In this document: piece by piece, positions 41,549 through 47,889 of the stretch
How the letters are laid out: every line of letters begins with the position of its first letter
Position numbering within the stretch: the first letter of the stretch is position 1
Assembly: GCA_017519975.1 (NCBI GenBank)
Contig: JAFWRM010000028.1
Coordinates: 1-47,889, forward strand
DNA from: Oscillospiraceae bacterium
GTDB taxonomy: Bacteria; Bacillota; Clostridia; Oscillospirales; Oscillospiraceae
Reading direction: 5' to 3'
Length of the DNA stretch: 47,889 nt
Position numbers and translations under genes: made by a program
Notes under the pieces: model-generated
Seen by the model: only the letters and a program-made list of their open reading frames with translations
Told to the model about the DNA's origin: nothing
The model's database searches: none

Positions 41549-42373
41549 ATGCTGATCTGTCCCGTTTGCTCCGCCCCTCTGGCAGAGGCCGGCGGCGCTC
41601 TGAAATGCCCGGACGGGCACAGCTTCGATCTGGCCGCCAGCGGCTACTGCAATCTGCTGACGGGCAGCCGAAACGGAAAGTTCATCGGGGACGACCGGGA
41701 GATGGTCGCCGCCCGCCGCCGCTTTCTGGAAAGCGGCGCCTACGCGCCCCTGCGGGACGCCCTGTGCGCGCGGCTGCTGGCCATGACGGAAGGGAGAGCC
41801 GGACTTTCCCTGCTGGACGCAGGCTGCGGCGAGGGTTACTATACCCGGGCCGCAGCGGCCGCTCTCGCGGGAGCGGGACGGCTTCTTCAGGCCGTGGGAA
41901 CGGACATCTCCAAGTCCGCCACCCGGTACGCGGCAGGCCGCGATCGCGCCGTCCGGTATGTGACCGCCAACAGCTATCATCTTCCCGTGGCGGACGGCGC
42001 CGTGGATCTGATCCTCTCTCTGTTTGCTCCGGCGCCTGCGGAGGAGTTTCTCCGTATCCTCGCGCCCGGCGGGCTGGTGATCCGGGCCGTTCCCGGAGCC
42101 GACCACCTGTGGGAGCTGAAGCAGGCCGTCTACGACGAGCCGTATCGCAACCGCGAGGAAAAGCACCGCCTCCCCGGATTTGCCGAACGGGACCGCGTCC
42201 GCGTGGAATACCCGTTCACGCTGGATTCGCCCGATCGCATCCGCGATCTTTTCGCCATGACCCCCTACGCCCGGCGGACGCCGCGGCAGGGACTGGAACG
42301 GCTGGAGAAGCTGGAAAGGCTGGACGTCACCTTTTCCTTCCTGCTGCTGACGTGCGAGCCCGCCGGCGCTTGA
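41549..42373 (+). CDS. RlmA-like 23S rRNA (guanine-N1) methyltransferase
   Basis: 274 residues. An N-terminal zinc site Cys4, Cys7, Cys20 and His24 (CPVC, KCPDGH) with the HSFDLAASGYCNLL stretch is the RlmA hallmark. A Rossmann methyltransferase domain follows with LLDAGCGEGYYTR (SAM-binding) and VDLILSLFAP. RlmA enzymes methylate G745 or G748 in helix 35 of 23S rRNA; the Gram-positive form acts at G748 and affects tylosin response. I use the second ATG (41549), because GGAGG is 10 nt before it, while the first ATG at 41540 touches the ribosome binding site. Confidence 0.88.
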   Translation: MLICPVCSAPLAEAGGALKCPDGHSFDLAASGYCNLLTGSRNGKFIGDDREMVAARRRFLESGAYAPLRDALCARLLAMTEGRAGLSLLDAGCGEGYYTRAAAAALAGAGRLLQAVGTDISKSATRYAAGRDRAVRYVTANSYHLPVADGAVDLILSLFAPAPAEEFLRILAPGGLVIRAVPGADHLWELKQAVYDEPYRNREEKHRLPGFAERDRVRVEYPFTLDSPDRIRDLFAMTPYARRTPRQGLERLEKLERLDVTFSFLLLTCEPAGA

Positions 42374-42397
42374 TTCCTGATCGATTTCTGCTATAAT
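42370..42397 (+). promoter_or_regulatory. Promoter of coaX
   Basis: TTGATT (42370-42375), a 16-nt spacer and a perfect TATAAT (42392-42397), overlapping the stop of the preceding gene and 60 nt before coaX. Confidence 0.7.
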
Positions 42398-42457
42398 AGG
42401 CCCGTCCGGCAGAGCGGCCCGTTCTGCCGAAAACCGCTGCACCGGGAGGATACGACC

Positions 42458-43231
42458 ATGCTTCTCGCCATCGACATCGGCAATTCCAACGTGGTGATCG
42501 GCTGTCTGGACGACAGCCTCGCTCCTGTGGAGACGTTCCGCATCACCTCCGACCTGAAGAAGACGGAGTACGAATACGGGGCGGACATGAAGACCATTCT
42601 TGAATACAGCCACATCGACCTGCATTCCTTCGAAGGCGCCGTCATCTCCTCCGTCGTTCCCCCGCTGACCAACCTTTTCCGCATCGCCGTGGAAAAGGTG
42701 TTCGGCCTGCGTCCCCTCATCGTGGGCAGCGGCGTTAAGACGGGTCTGAACATCATGATCGAGAACCCCGCCTCTCTGGGCAGCGATCTGGTAGCGGACA
42801 GCGTAGCCGCCATGGCCGACTATCCTCTGCCTGTGATCGTTCTGGACATGGGCACCGCGACCACGATCACCGTGGTGGACCGCCGGGGAAATTACATCGG
42901 CGGCGCCATCGTACCGGGCGTCGGCCTGTCGCTCAACGCCCTTGCCAGCGGGACCAGCCTGCTGCAGCAGGTGCCTCTGGAGGCACCGAAAAAGGTCATC
43001 AACACCATGACGCTGGAAAGCATGCAGAGCGGCGCCGTCTTCGGGGCCGCCTCCATGATTGACGGAATGATCGACCGCTTTGAGGAGGAACTGGGGGAAT
43101 CCTGCAGCCTGGTGGCGACCGGAGGCATCGCCGGCAAGATCGTTCCCTACTGCCGCCACAAGATCACCTTTGACAAATACCTGCTCCTGCGGGGCCTGGG
43201 CATGATCTACCGGAAAAACGTAAAAAAGTAA
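42458..43231 (+). CDS. coaX: Type III pantothenate kinase
   Basis: 257 residues. Family motifs: MLLAIDIGNSNVVIGC at the N-terminus (phosphate loop with Asp6), GSDLVADSVAAM, and VLDMGTATTITVVD. The ASKHA-fold enzyme phosphorylates pantothenate in the first step of CoA synthesis, is not inhibited by CoA and needs a monovalent cation. Own promoter upstream. The next gene, pepF, begins 63 nt later and may be read from the same transcript. Confidence 0.96.
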   Translation: MLLAIDIGNSNVVIGCLDDSLAPVETFRITSDLKKTEYEYGADMKTILEYSHIDLHSFEGAVISSVVPPLTNLFRIAVEKVFGLRPLIVGSGVKTGLNIMIENPASLGSDLVADSVAAMADYPLPVIVLDMGTATTITVVDRRGNYIGGAIVPGVGLSLNALASGTSLLQQVPLEAPKKVINTMTLESMQSGAVFGAASMIDGMIDRFEEELGESCSLVATGGIAGKIVPYCRHKITFDKYLLLRGLGMIYRKNVKK

Positions 43232-43294
43232 CTGCGCCGCCCCCTGCTCACAGCGAAGCATGGGCCGGCAGATAACATTGCAAGGAGAACTTAC

Positions 43295-45100
43295 ATGTCG
43301 ACTGAAAAACGCATCCGCGAACGCGCGGAGATCCCGGAAAAGGACACCTGGGCCATCGAGGACCTGTATCCCACGGCGGAAGCCTGGGACGCCGATCACG
43401 AGCTGCTGAAGGAAAAGATCCGAGAAGCCGCCGCCTTCGAAGGCCGGCTGGGCGAGTCCGCCGATACCCTTCTGGCCTTCGGCGAACTGACGGAACAGAT
43501 CACGCTCCTGGCCGAGAACCTCTACAATTACGCCCAGCGTCTGTCGGACACGGACACCCGCGTTCCCGAAAACCAGGCCAGAATGGGGCAGATCGCCTCG
43601 ACGCTGGTCGCGGCCCGCGCCGCCACCTCTTTCGAAACGCCGGAACTGCTGGCGCTGGACGAGGAGACCCTGCGCGCCTTTTTCGAAAGTGAGCCGCGGC
43701 TGGAGAAATACCGGCGGTATCTGAACTCGGTCCTTCGCATGCGTCCCCACACTCTCAGCCGGGAACAGGAGGCGCTTCTGGCTTCCGCCGGTGAAATGGC
43801 GAACGCCCCCGGGGACATCTACGGCCTGTTCAACAACGCCGACCTGCGGTTCCCCGACGCCGTGGACGGCAGCGGAGAGCACCATTCTCTGACCCACGGC
43901 ACCTACATCTCGCTGATGGAGAACCCCGACCGGGCTCTGCGGAAATCCGCGTTCGAGACCCTGTACCACACGTACGACGCTTTCGGGAATACGGTGGCCG
44001 CCGTCCAGCAGGCGGAGGTCAAGCAGCGCCGCTTTTTCGCCCAGGCGCGCCATTTCGGCTCCTCCCTGGAGGCTTCTCTGTTCCGCACGGAGGTGCCCGT
44101 CAGCGTATACACCAATCTGATCGACACCGTTCACGCCAACATGGACAAGATGGAGCGGTATGTTGCCCTGCGGAAAAGGCTTCTGGGCGTGGACGAGCTC
44201 CACATGTACGATCTTTATACCCCGCTGATCCCCGGCACTTCGGAGCACATCCCCTTCGACCAGGCCAAGCAGACCGTGTACGACGCGCTGGCCTGCATGG
44301 GCGAGGAATACCGCGCCATTCTGAAGGAAGGCTTCGACAACCGGTGGATCGACGTGTATGAAAACGCCGGCAAGCGCAGCGGCGCCTATTCCGCCGGCGC
44401 CATGGTGCACCCCTATGTCCTTCTGAACTACAGCGGCACGCTGGACAGCCAGTTCACTCTGGCCCACGAGATGGGGCACGCCATCCACAGCTACCTGTCC
44501 AACAGGCACCAGCCCGTCATCGACCACGACTACGTGATTTTCGTAGCGGAGGTCGCCTCCACCTGCAACGAAGCGCTGCTGATGCAGTATCTGCTCGGCA
44601 AAACGCAGGATAAGAAGCAGAGGGCCGCCCTGATCAACCATTTTCTCGAACAGTACCGTTCCACCCTGTACCGTCAGACCATGTTCGCCGAATTCGAGAT
44701 GATCATCGGCCGGCTGGAACAGGAGGGCGTGACCCTCACGCGGCAGGTGCTGAACGAGGAGTACCGGAAGCTCAATCGCCTATACTTCGGCCCCGACATC
44801 GTGCTGGATCCGGAGATCGACTGCGAATGGATGCGCATCCCGCATTTCTACTACGATTACTACGTGTTCCAGTACGCGACGGGCTTTTCAGCCGCCATTG
44901 CCCTGTCCCGCCGCATTCTGGAGCAGGGGGAGCCCGCCGTTGCCGATTATCTCCGGTTCCTCTCCGGCGGCTGCAGCGCCACCCCCATCGATCTGCTGAA
45001 GATCGCCGGGGTGGACATGTCATCCCCCGAACCCATACAGAAGGCGCTGGACCTGTTCGGCACCCTGCTGGATGAGATGGAGCAGCCCACCGCGGAGTGA
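43295..45100 (+). CDS. pepF: Oligoendopeptidase F (M3 family)
   Basis: 601 residues, the normal PepF size. The zinc site is HEMGH at residues 391-395, with the third ligand probably Glu419 in FVAEVASTCNE. The N-terminal helical lobe (EKDTWAIEDLYPT near the start) and the C-terminal YYDYYVFQYATGFSAA block are typical. It is a cytoplasmic metallopeptidase cutting short peptides, thus a plausible consumer of peptides taken up by the opp system. RBS AAGGAG before ATG. Confidence 0.95.
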   Translation: MSTEKRIRERAEIPEKDTWAIEDLYPTAEAWDADHELLKEKIREAAAFEGRLGESADTLLAFGELTEQITLLAENLYNYAQRLSDTDTRVPENQARMGQIASTLVAARAATSFETPELLALDEETLRAFFESEPRLEKYRRYLNSVLRMRPHTLSREQEALLASAGEMANAPGDIYGLFNNADLRFPDAVDGSGEHHSLTHGTYISLMENPDRALRKSAFETLYHTYDAFGNTVAAVQQAEVKQRRFFAQARHFGSSLEASLFRTEVPVSVYTNLIDTVHANMDKMERYVALRKRLLGVDELHMYDLYTPLIPGTSEHIPFDQAKQTVYDALACMGEEYRAILKEGFDNRWIDVYENAGKRSGAYSAGAMVHPYVLLNYSGTLDSQFTLAHEMGHAIHSYLSNRHQPVIDHDYVIFVAEVASTCNEALLMQYLLGKTQDKKQRAALINHFLEQYRSTLYRQTMFAEFEMIIGRLEQEGVTLTRQVLNEEYRKLNRLYFGPDIVLDPEIDCEWMRIPHFYYDYYVFQYATGFSAAIALSRRILEQGEPAVADYLRFLSGGCSATPIDLLKIAGVDMSSPEPIQKALDLFGTLLDEMEQPTAE

Positions 45101-45110
45101 AGCGCCGGCC

Positions 45111-45139
45111 TTGCGGCGTGGGCACAGCCGTATTATAAT
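45111..45139 (+). promoter_or_regulatory. Promoter of the small cysteine protein gene
   Basis: TTGCGG (45111-45116), a 17-nt spacer and a perfect TATAAT (45134-45139), 20 nt before the gene. Confidence 0.7.
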
Positions 45140-45159
45140 GACTGCAGGAGATGAGACCG

Positions 45160-45375
45160 ATGCTTTTCGACAAACGCCGTCCCCCCCGCTGTGAATACTG
45201 CCTGCACGGTACCCGGCTGGACGCCAGAGGCACCACGATCTGTCTCGCCCACGGAGTGTCCGACGCGGACGACAGCTGCCGCCGCTTTGTGTATGACCCC
45301 ATCCGAAGACAGCCGGATCCTCCCCCGGCACGCTATGTTCCGAAGGAGTATTCGGAAGAGGATTTTACTCTGTAA
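45160..45375 (+). CDS. Small cysteine-containing protein of unknown function
   Basis: 71 residues. An N-terminal CEYC pair is followed by two more cysteines (TTICLAHG and SCRRFVYDP), which would form a compact zinc site; the C-terminus is proline-rich and ends EYSEEDFTL. I do not know a named family, though similar proteins seem familiar in Clostridia. I use the ATG at 45160 with GGAG 9 nt upstream over the ATG at 45151, which lies too close to it. Its own promoter and terminator make it a single-gene unit. Confidence 0.75.
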   Translation: MLFDKRRPPRCEYCLHGTRLDARGTTICLAHGVSDADDSCRRFVYDPIRRQPDPPPARYVPKEYSEEDFTL

Positions 45376-45386
45376 TTAAAAAGCAT

Positions 45387-45428
45387 GACCCGCCTGCCGC
45401 GGAACACGGCAGGCGGGTCTTCTTTTTT
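45387..45428. terminator. Bidirectional terminator between the small gene and trpS
   Basis: A 13-bp stem (45387-45399 with 45407-45419) with a T-run on the plus side (CTTCTTTTTT) and an A-run on the other, serving the small gene from the left and trpS from the right. Confidence 0.93.
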
Positions 45429-46432
45429 CACCTCGGAATGAAACCCACTTTTTTCTGGACCTTGCGCAGGGTCCGGGCGGCGGTATGCGCCGCGCGTTCC
45501 GCACCCTCTCGGTACACGCTTTCGAGGTAGGCCTTGTCCGCCATCAGGCGGGTCGCCTCCTCACGGATGGGCCGCAGCATCTCCACCACGGCCTCCCCGA
45601 CCGCGGGCTTGAACTCGCCGTAGCCCCTGCCGGTGAACTCCGATTCGATGGTCTCGAAGCTCTTGCCCGTGGCCACGGAATAGATCTGCATCAGATTGGA
45701 GATGCCTTTCTTGTTCACGGGATCGTAACGCACGCAGGTCTCGCTGTCCGTGACCGCGCGCTTGAAGCTGCGCATGATATCCTCCGGCTTCTGCATGATG
45801 TAGATGCATCCGCCCGGATCCTTGTCCGATTTGGACATCTTGTTCTCCGGGGAGGTGAGGCTCATGATCCTCGCGCCGACCTTGGGATTGAAGGTCTGCG
45901 GGATCCGGAACACATCCCCGTACACCCCGTTGAAGCGCTCCGCGATGTCCCTCGTCAGCTCCACGTGCTGCCGCTGATCGTCCCCGACAGGCACCAGATC
46001 CGCCTGATACAGCAGGATATCCGCCGCCATCAGTACAGGATAGTCAAACAGGCCGGCGTTGATGTTCTCCGCGTTTTTCGCAGACTTATCCTTGAACTGG
46101 GTCATGCGGCCAAGCTCTCCGAACATGGTGTAGCAGTTCAGGATCCAGGCCAGCTCCGCGTGGGCGGGCACGTGGCTCTGGATGAAGATGGTATTCTTCT
46201 GCGGATCCAGCCCGCAGGCGATGTACTGGGCCAGCTGCTCCACCGTACGCCGCCGGAGATCCGCCGGCACCTGGCGGACCGTGATGGCGTGCATGTCCAC
46301 GATGCAGTAATAACAGTCGTAATCGTTGGCCAGCTCCACCCAGTTTTTGATGGCCCCGATATAGGAACCGAGGGTCAGCTCCCCGCTGGGCTGTATTCCG
46401 GAAAAAATGACCGGTCGTCTTTCCTGTTCCAT
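45428..46432 (-). CDS. trpS: Tryptophanyl-tRNA synthetase
   Basis: 334 residues, normal for the bacterial enzyme. Class I signatures: SGIQPSGELTLGSYIGA (HIGH-type) near residue 11 and KMSKS at 198-202 (ENKMSKSDKDPGG). It charges tRNA-Trp. I use the ATG at 46432 with AAGGAG 8 nt upstream; a reading from 46621 would overlap the upstream aminotransferase gene and add 63 unrelated residues. It lies 13 nt downstream of the aminotransferase gene, so the two share a transcript. Confidence 0.96.
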   Translation of the reverse strand: MEQERRPVIFSGIQPSGELTLGSYIGAIKNWVELANDYDCYYCIVDMHAITVRQVPADLRRRTVEQLAQYIACGLDPQKNTIFIQSHVPAHAELAWILNCYTMFGELGRMTQFKDKSAKNAENINAGLFDYPVLMAADILLYQADLVPVGDDQRQHVELTRDIAERFNGVYGDVFRIPQTFNPKVGARIMSLTSPENKMSKSDKDPGGCIYIMQKPEDIMRSFKRAVTDSETCVRYDPVNKKGISNLMQIYSVATGKSFETIESEFTGRGYGEFKPAVGEAVVEMLRPIREEATRLMADKAYLESVYREGAERAAHTAARTLRKVQKKVGFIPR

Positions 46433-46445
46433 TGTCCCGTCTCCT

Positions 46446-47639
46446 TTATTTCCCATTTCGTCCGTACTCCTGCGCCAGCTTCCGGAACCCCGGCATGGAC
46501 CGCTCAATGGTCTGTCTGGCCACGCAGTAGGCCAGGCGCACATACCCCGGCCAGGCGAAGCTCGCCCCGGGCACCACGAGAATGTTGTATTTCTTTGCCC
46601 GCTCGGCAAACGCGCGGTCATCCTCCTCCGGCGTCTTCATCCAGATGTAAAACGCCCCCTGCGGAAACACGCATTCAAAGCCCGCGTCCGTCAGCCCGTC
46701 GTACAGAAGGCGGCGGTTGGTGTCGTACCCCGACAGGTCCGTCGTCTCGTCCGCGCACCGGGCGGCCACCAGCTGGAACAGCGAAGGCGCGTTCACGCAG
46801 CCGGATACCCGGTTGGCGATGGCCAGAGCCGTCAGGATCAGCTCGGATTCATCGCACTCGGCCGGCACGACGGCATAGCCGATCCTCTCCCCGGGCAGAG
46901 ACAGGCTCTTGGACCAGCTGTAGCAGACGATGCTGTTGCGGATGATTCCCGTGACCCAGGGCACCTCCGCCCCGTCGTAGGCCAGTTCCCGGTAGGGCTC
47001 GTCGGAGATCACCCAGATGGACGTGCCGAACTCCTCCTGCTTTCTCTCCAGAGCTTCGCCCAGCGCCCGCAGGGTCTCCGCCGAATAGATAACGCCCGTG
47101 GGATTGTTCGGCGTGTTGATGATGACGGCCTTGGTCTTTTCCGTCACCGCAGCGGCAACGGCCTCAGGATCGATCTGAAAATCCTCCCGGGCGCGCACCA
47201 CTTTCAGCACGCCGTCGTAATTGTTCACGTAATTGCCGTACTCCACAAAATAGGGGGCTATGGCAATGACCTCGTCCCCGGGGTTCAGAAGCGTTTTGAG
47301 CACGATGTTCAGACTGCCGGCGGCGCCGACCGTCATGATCACATTCGCCGCCGAGAAGGAGGTGCCGAAACGGCGGTTGAGAGAAGCCGCGATGGCTTCT
47401 CTCGCCTCCGGGTACCCGGCGTTGCTCATATAGCCGTGCAGGTAGACGGGGTCGGTATTCTGAAGAATGTCCAGCGCAGCCTGCTTCACGGAAGGCGGCG
47501 CGGGAAAATTGGGATTCCCCAGGCTGAAATCATATACGTTCTCTCTTCCGTACAGGGCGGCCAGGCGGTTGCCTTCCTCGAACATGGCGCGGATCGCGCT
47601 GCTGTTGCCGGCCAGCCGGATCATTTTCTCAGAGATCAT
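46446..47639 (-). CDS. PLP-dependent aminotransferase (class I, aspartate type)
   Basis: 397 residues. Fold type I features: VYDFSLGNPNFPAPP near the N-terminus, INTPNNPTGV, VISDEPYRELAY and the PLP lysine Lys244 in YSWSKSLSLPGERIGY. This group includes aspartate and other alpha-amino acid aminotransferases; the exact amino acid cannot be told. RBS GGAGG 6 nt before the ATG. It precedes trpS in a two-gene operon. Confidence 0.92.
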   Translation of the reverse strand: MISEKMIRLAGNSSAIRAMFEEGNRLAALYGRENVYDFSLGNPNFPAPPSVKQAALDILQNTDPVYLHGYMSNAGYPEAREAIAASLNRRFGTSFSAANVIMTVGAAGSLNIVLKTLLNPGDEVIAIAPYFVEYGNYVNNYDGVLKVVRAREDFQIDPEAVAAAVTEKTKAVIINTPNNPTGVIYSAETLRALGEALERKQEEFGTSIWVISDEPYRELAYDGAEVPWVTGIIRNSIVCYSWSKSLSLPGERIGYAVVPAECDESELILTALAIANRVSGCVNAPSLFQLVAARCADETTDLSGYDTNRRLLYDGLTDAGFECVFPQGAFYIWMKTPEEDDRAFAERAKKYNILVVPGASFAWPGYVRLAYCVARQTIERSMPGFRKLAQEYGRNGK

Positions 47640-47690
47640 GGCGTTCCTCCGTCAGGATACTTCCGGCGCGGGGTCTCCCGGATGCGGACA

Positions 47691-47719
47691 ATTGTAGCAC
47701 CGCCCGAGGGGAAAAGCAA
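47691..47719 (-). promoter_or_regulatory. Promoter of the aminotransferase-trpS operon
   Basis: Minus-strand TTGCTT (47719-47714), a 17-nt spacer and TACAAT (47696-47691) with TG one base before it (extended -10). The IS end lies about 30 bp upstream of it. Confidence 0.7.
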
Positions 47720-47749
47720 GGAATACCTCCGGCGATACGGGGACGGCGC

Positions 47750-47889
47750 TGTAGGTTTGTCAAACATCATTTACAGTTAGGAAAAGAAAAAAGGACGTCT
47801 TTGGGAGAGCGCCAATTCAAAGGCCTCATTGGGAACTTGTTGTACTTGTATTGCCAGTCAAGGAGCTGCTTCTTGTAGTCATTAAACGA
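47750..47889 (-). mobile_element. End of an insertion sequence
   Basis: The terminal part of an element starting about 47750 (TGTAGGTTTGTCAAAC on the plus strand, a TGT-type end as in IS481-like elements) and running beyond the right edge. It contains the 3' end of a transposase gene. The exact end and target duplication cannot be fixed, since the other end is outside. Confidence 0.65.
47767..47889 (-). CDS. Transposase with integrase core, C-terminal fragment
   Basis: 40 codons and a TGA on the minus strand. They read FNDYKKQLLDWQYKYNKF and then PMRPLNWRSPKDVLFSF to the stop. This is the typical C-terminus of an rve-type (IS481/IS3-like) transposase, where the N-x-x-P-x-R-x-L-x-W-x-S-P pattern ends the integrase region. 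The rest, including the DDE residues, lies outside the window. Confidence 0.8.
   Translation of the reverse strand, partial: SFNDYKKQLLDWQYKYNKFPMRPLNWRSPKDVLFSFPNCK

Noticed and set aside
46433-46621. Open reading frame extending trpS by 63 residues
   Set aside because: It lies within the aminotransferase gene on the same strand in another frame; the family start has AAGGAG.
1-47889. tRNA, rRNA or CRISPR array
   Set aside because: No cloverleaf-type sequences, rRNA segments or regularly spaced direct repeats were noticed on either strand, although a weak tRNA could escape reading by eye.

Overview
The window looks like a chromosomal segment of a GC-rich Gram-positive anaerobe, most likely a Clostridia member of the Oscillospiraceae type. 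The grounds are the S10-spc gene order, strong AGGAGG ribosome binding sites with TTGACA/TATAAT promoters, a zinc-type S14, a DUF1292 protein, PepF, type III CoaX, lipoprotein-type OppA and RHS tips of the Firmicutes kind. This taxonomic call is inference; no rRNA gene is present.

Layout. (1) 1-9,890, minus strand: the S10-spc ribosomal protein operon, rpsJ through rplO and into the first codons of secY, with a consensus promoter about 330 nt upstream of rpsJ. (2) 10,041-18,582, minus: an oligopeptide-type ABC transporter operon, oppA-oppB-oppC-oppD-oppF plus a tiny membrane protein. OppC carries a seven-bladed RCC1 beta-propeller in its first external loop and OppF carries a roughly 180-residue coiled-coil insertion between Walker A and the Q-loop. 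This is the most unusual system in the window. (3) 18,727-24,060, plus: a TPR protein, dnaE and mntP. (4) 24,084-27,249, minus: a degenerate D,D-carboxypeptidase-like membrane protein, a DUF1292 protein and a CtpA-type protease. (5) 27,280-30,833, plus: a ComEA-like protein, a two-component system and a TauE/SafE permease.

(6) About 30,890-36,290: an AT-rich island unlike its surroundings. It holds three displaced RHS toxin tips in different states of decay, each followed by an immunity-type gene, plus a lipoprotein and an ORF enclosed by a perfect 22-bp inverted repeat. At its left edge lies the 3' stub of a second SDR gene resembling the intact SDR at its right edge. (7) 36,291-41,532: a thiolase-SDR operon behind a 19-bp-spacer (MerR-type) promoter, divergent from an orphan molybdoenzyme resembling the large subunit of pyrogallol-phloroglucinol transhydroxylase. 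(8) 41,549-47,719: housekeeping genes (rlmA-like, coaX, pepF, a small Cys protein, trpS, an aminotransferase). (9) The right edge cuts into an insertion sequence.

Annotations rest on reading the translations and motifs by eye; family names come from recalled family features and not from a search. Several gene starts were moved to the codon that has a proper ribosome binding site.
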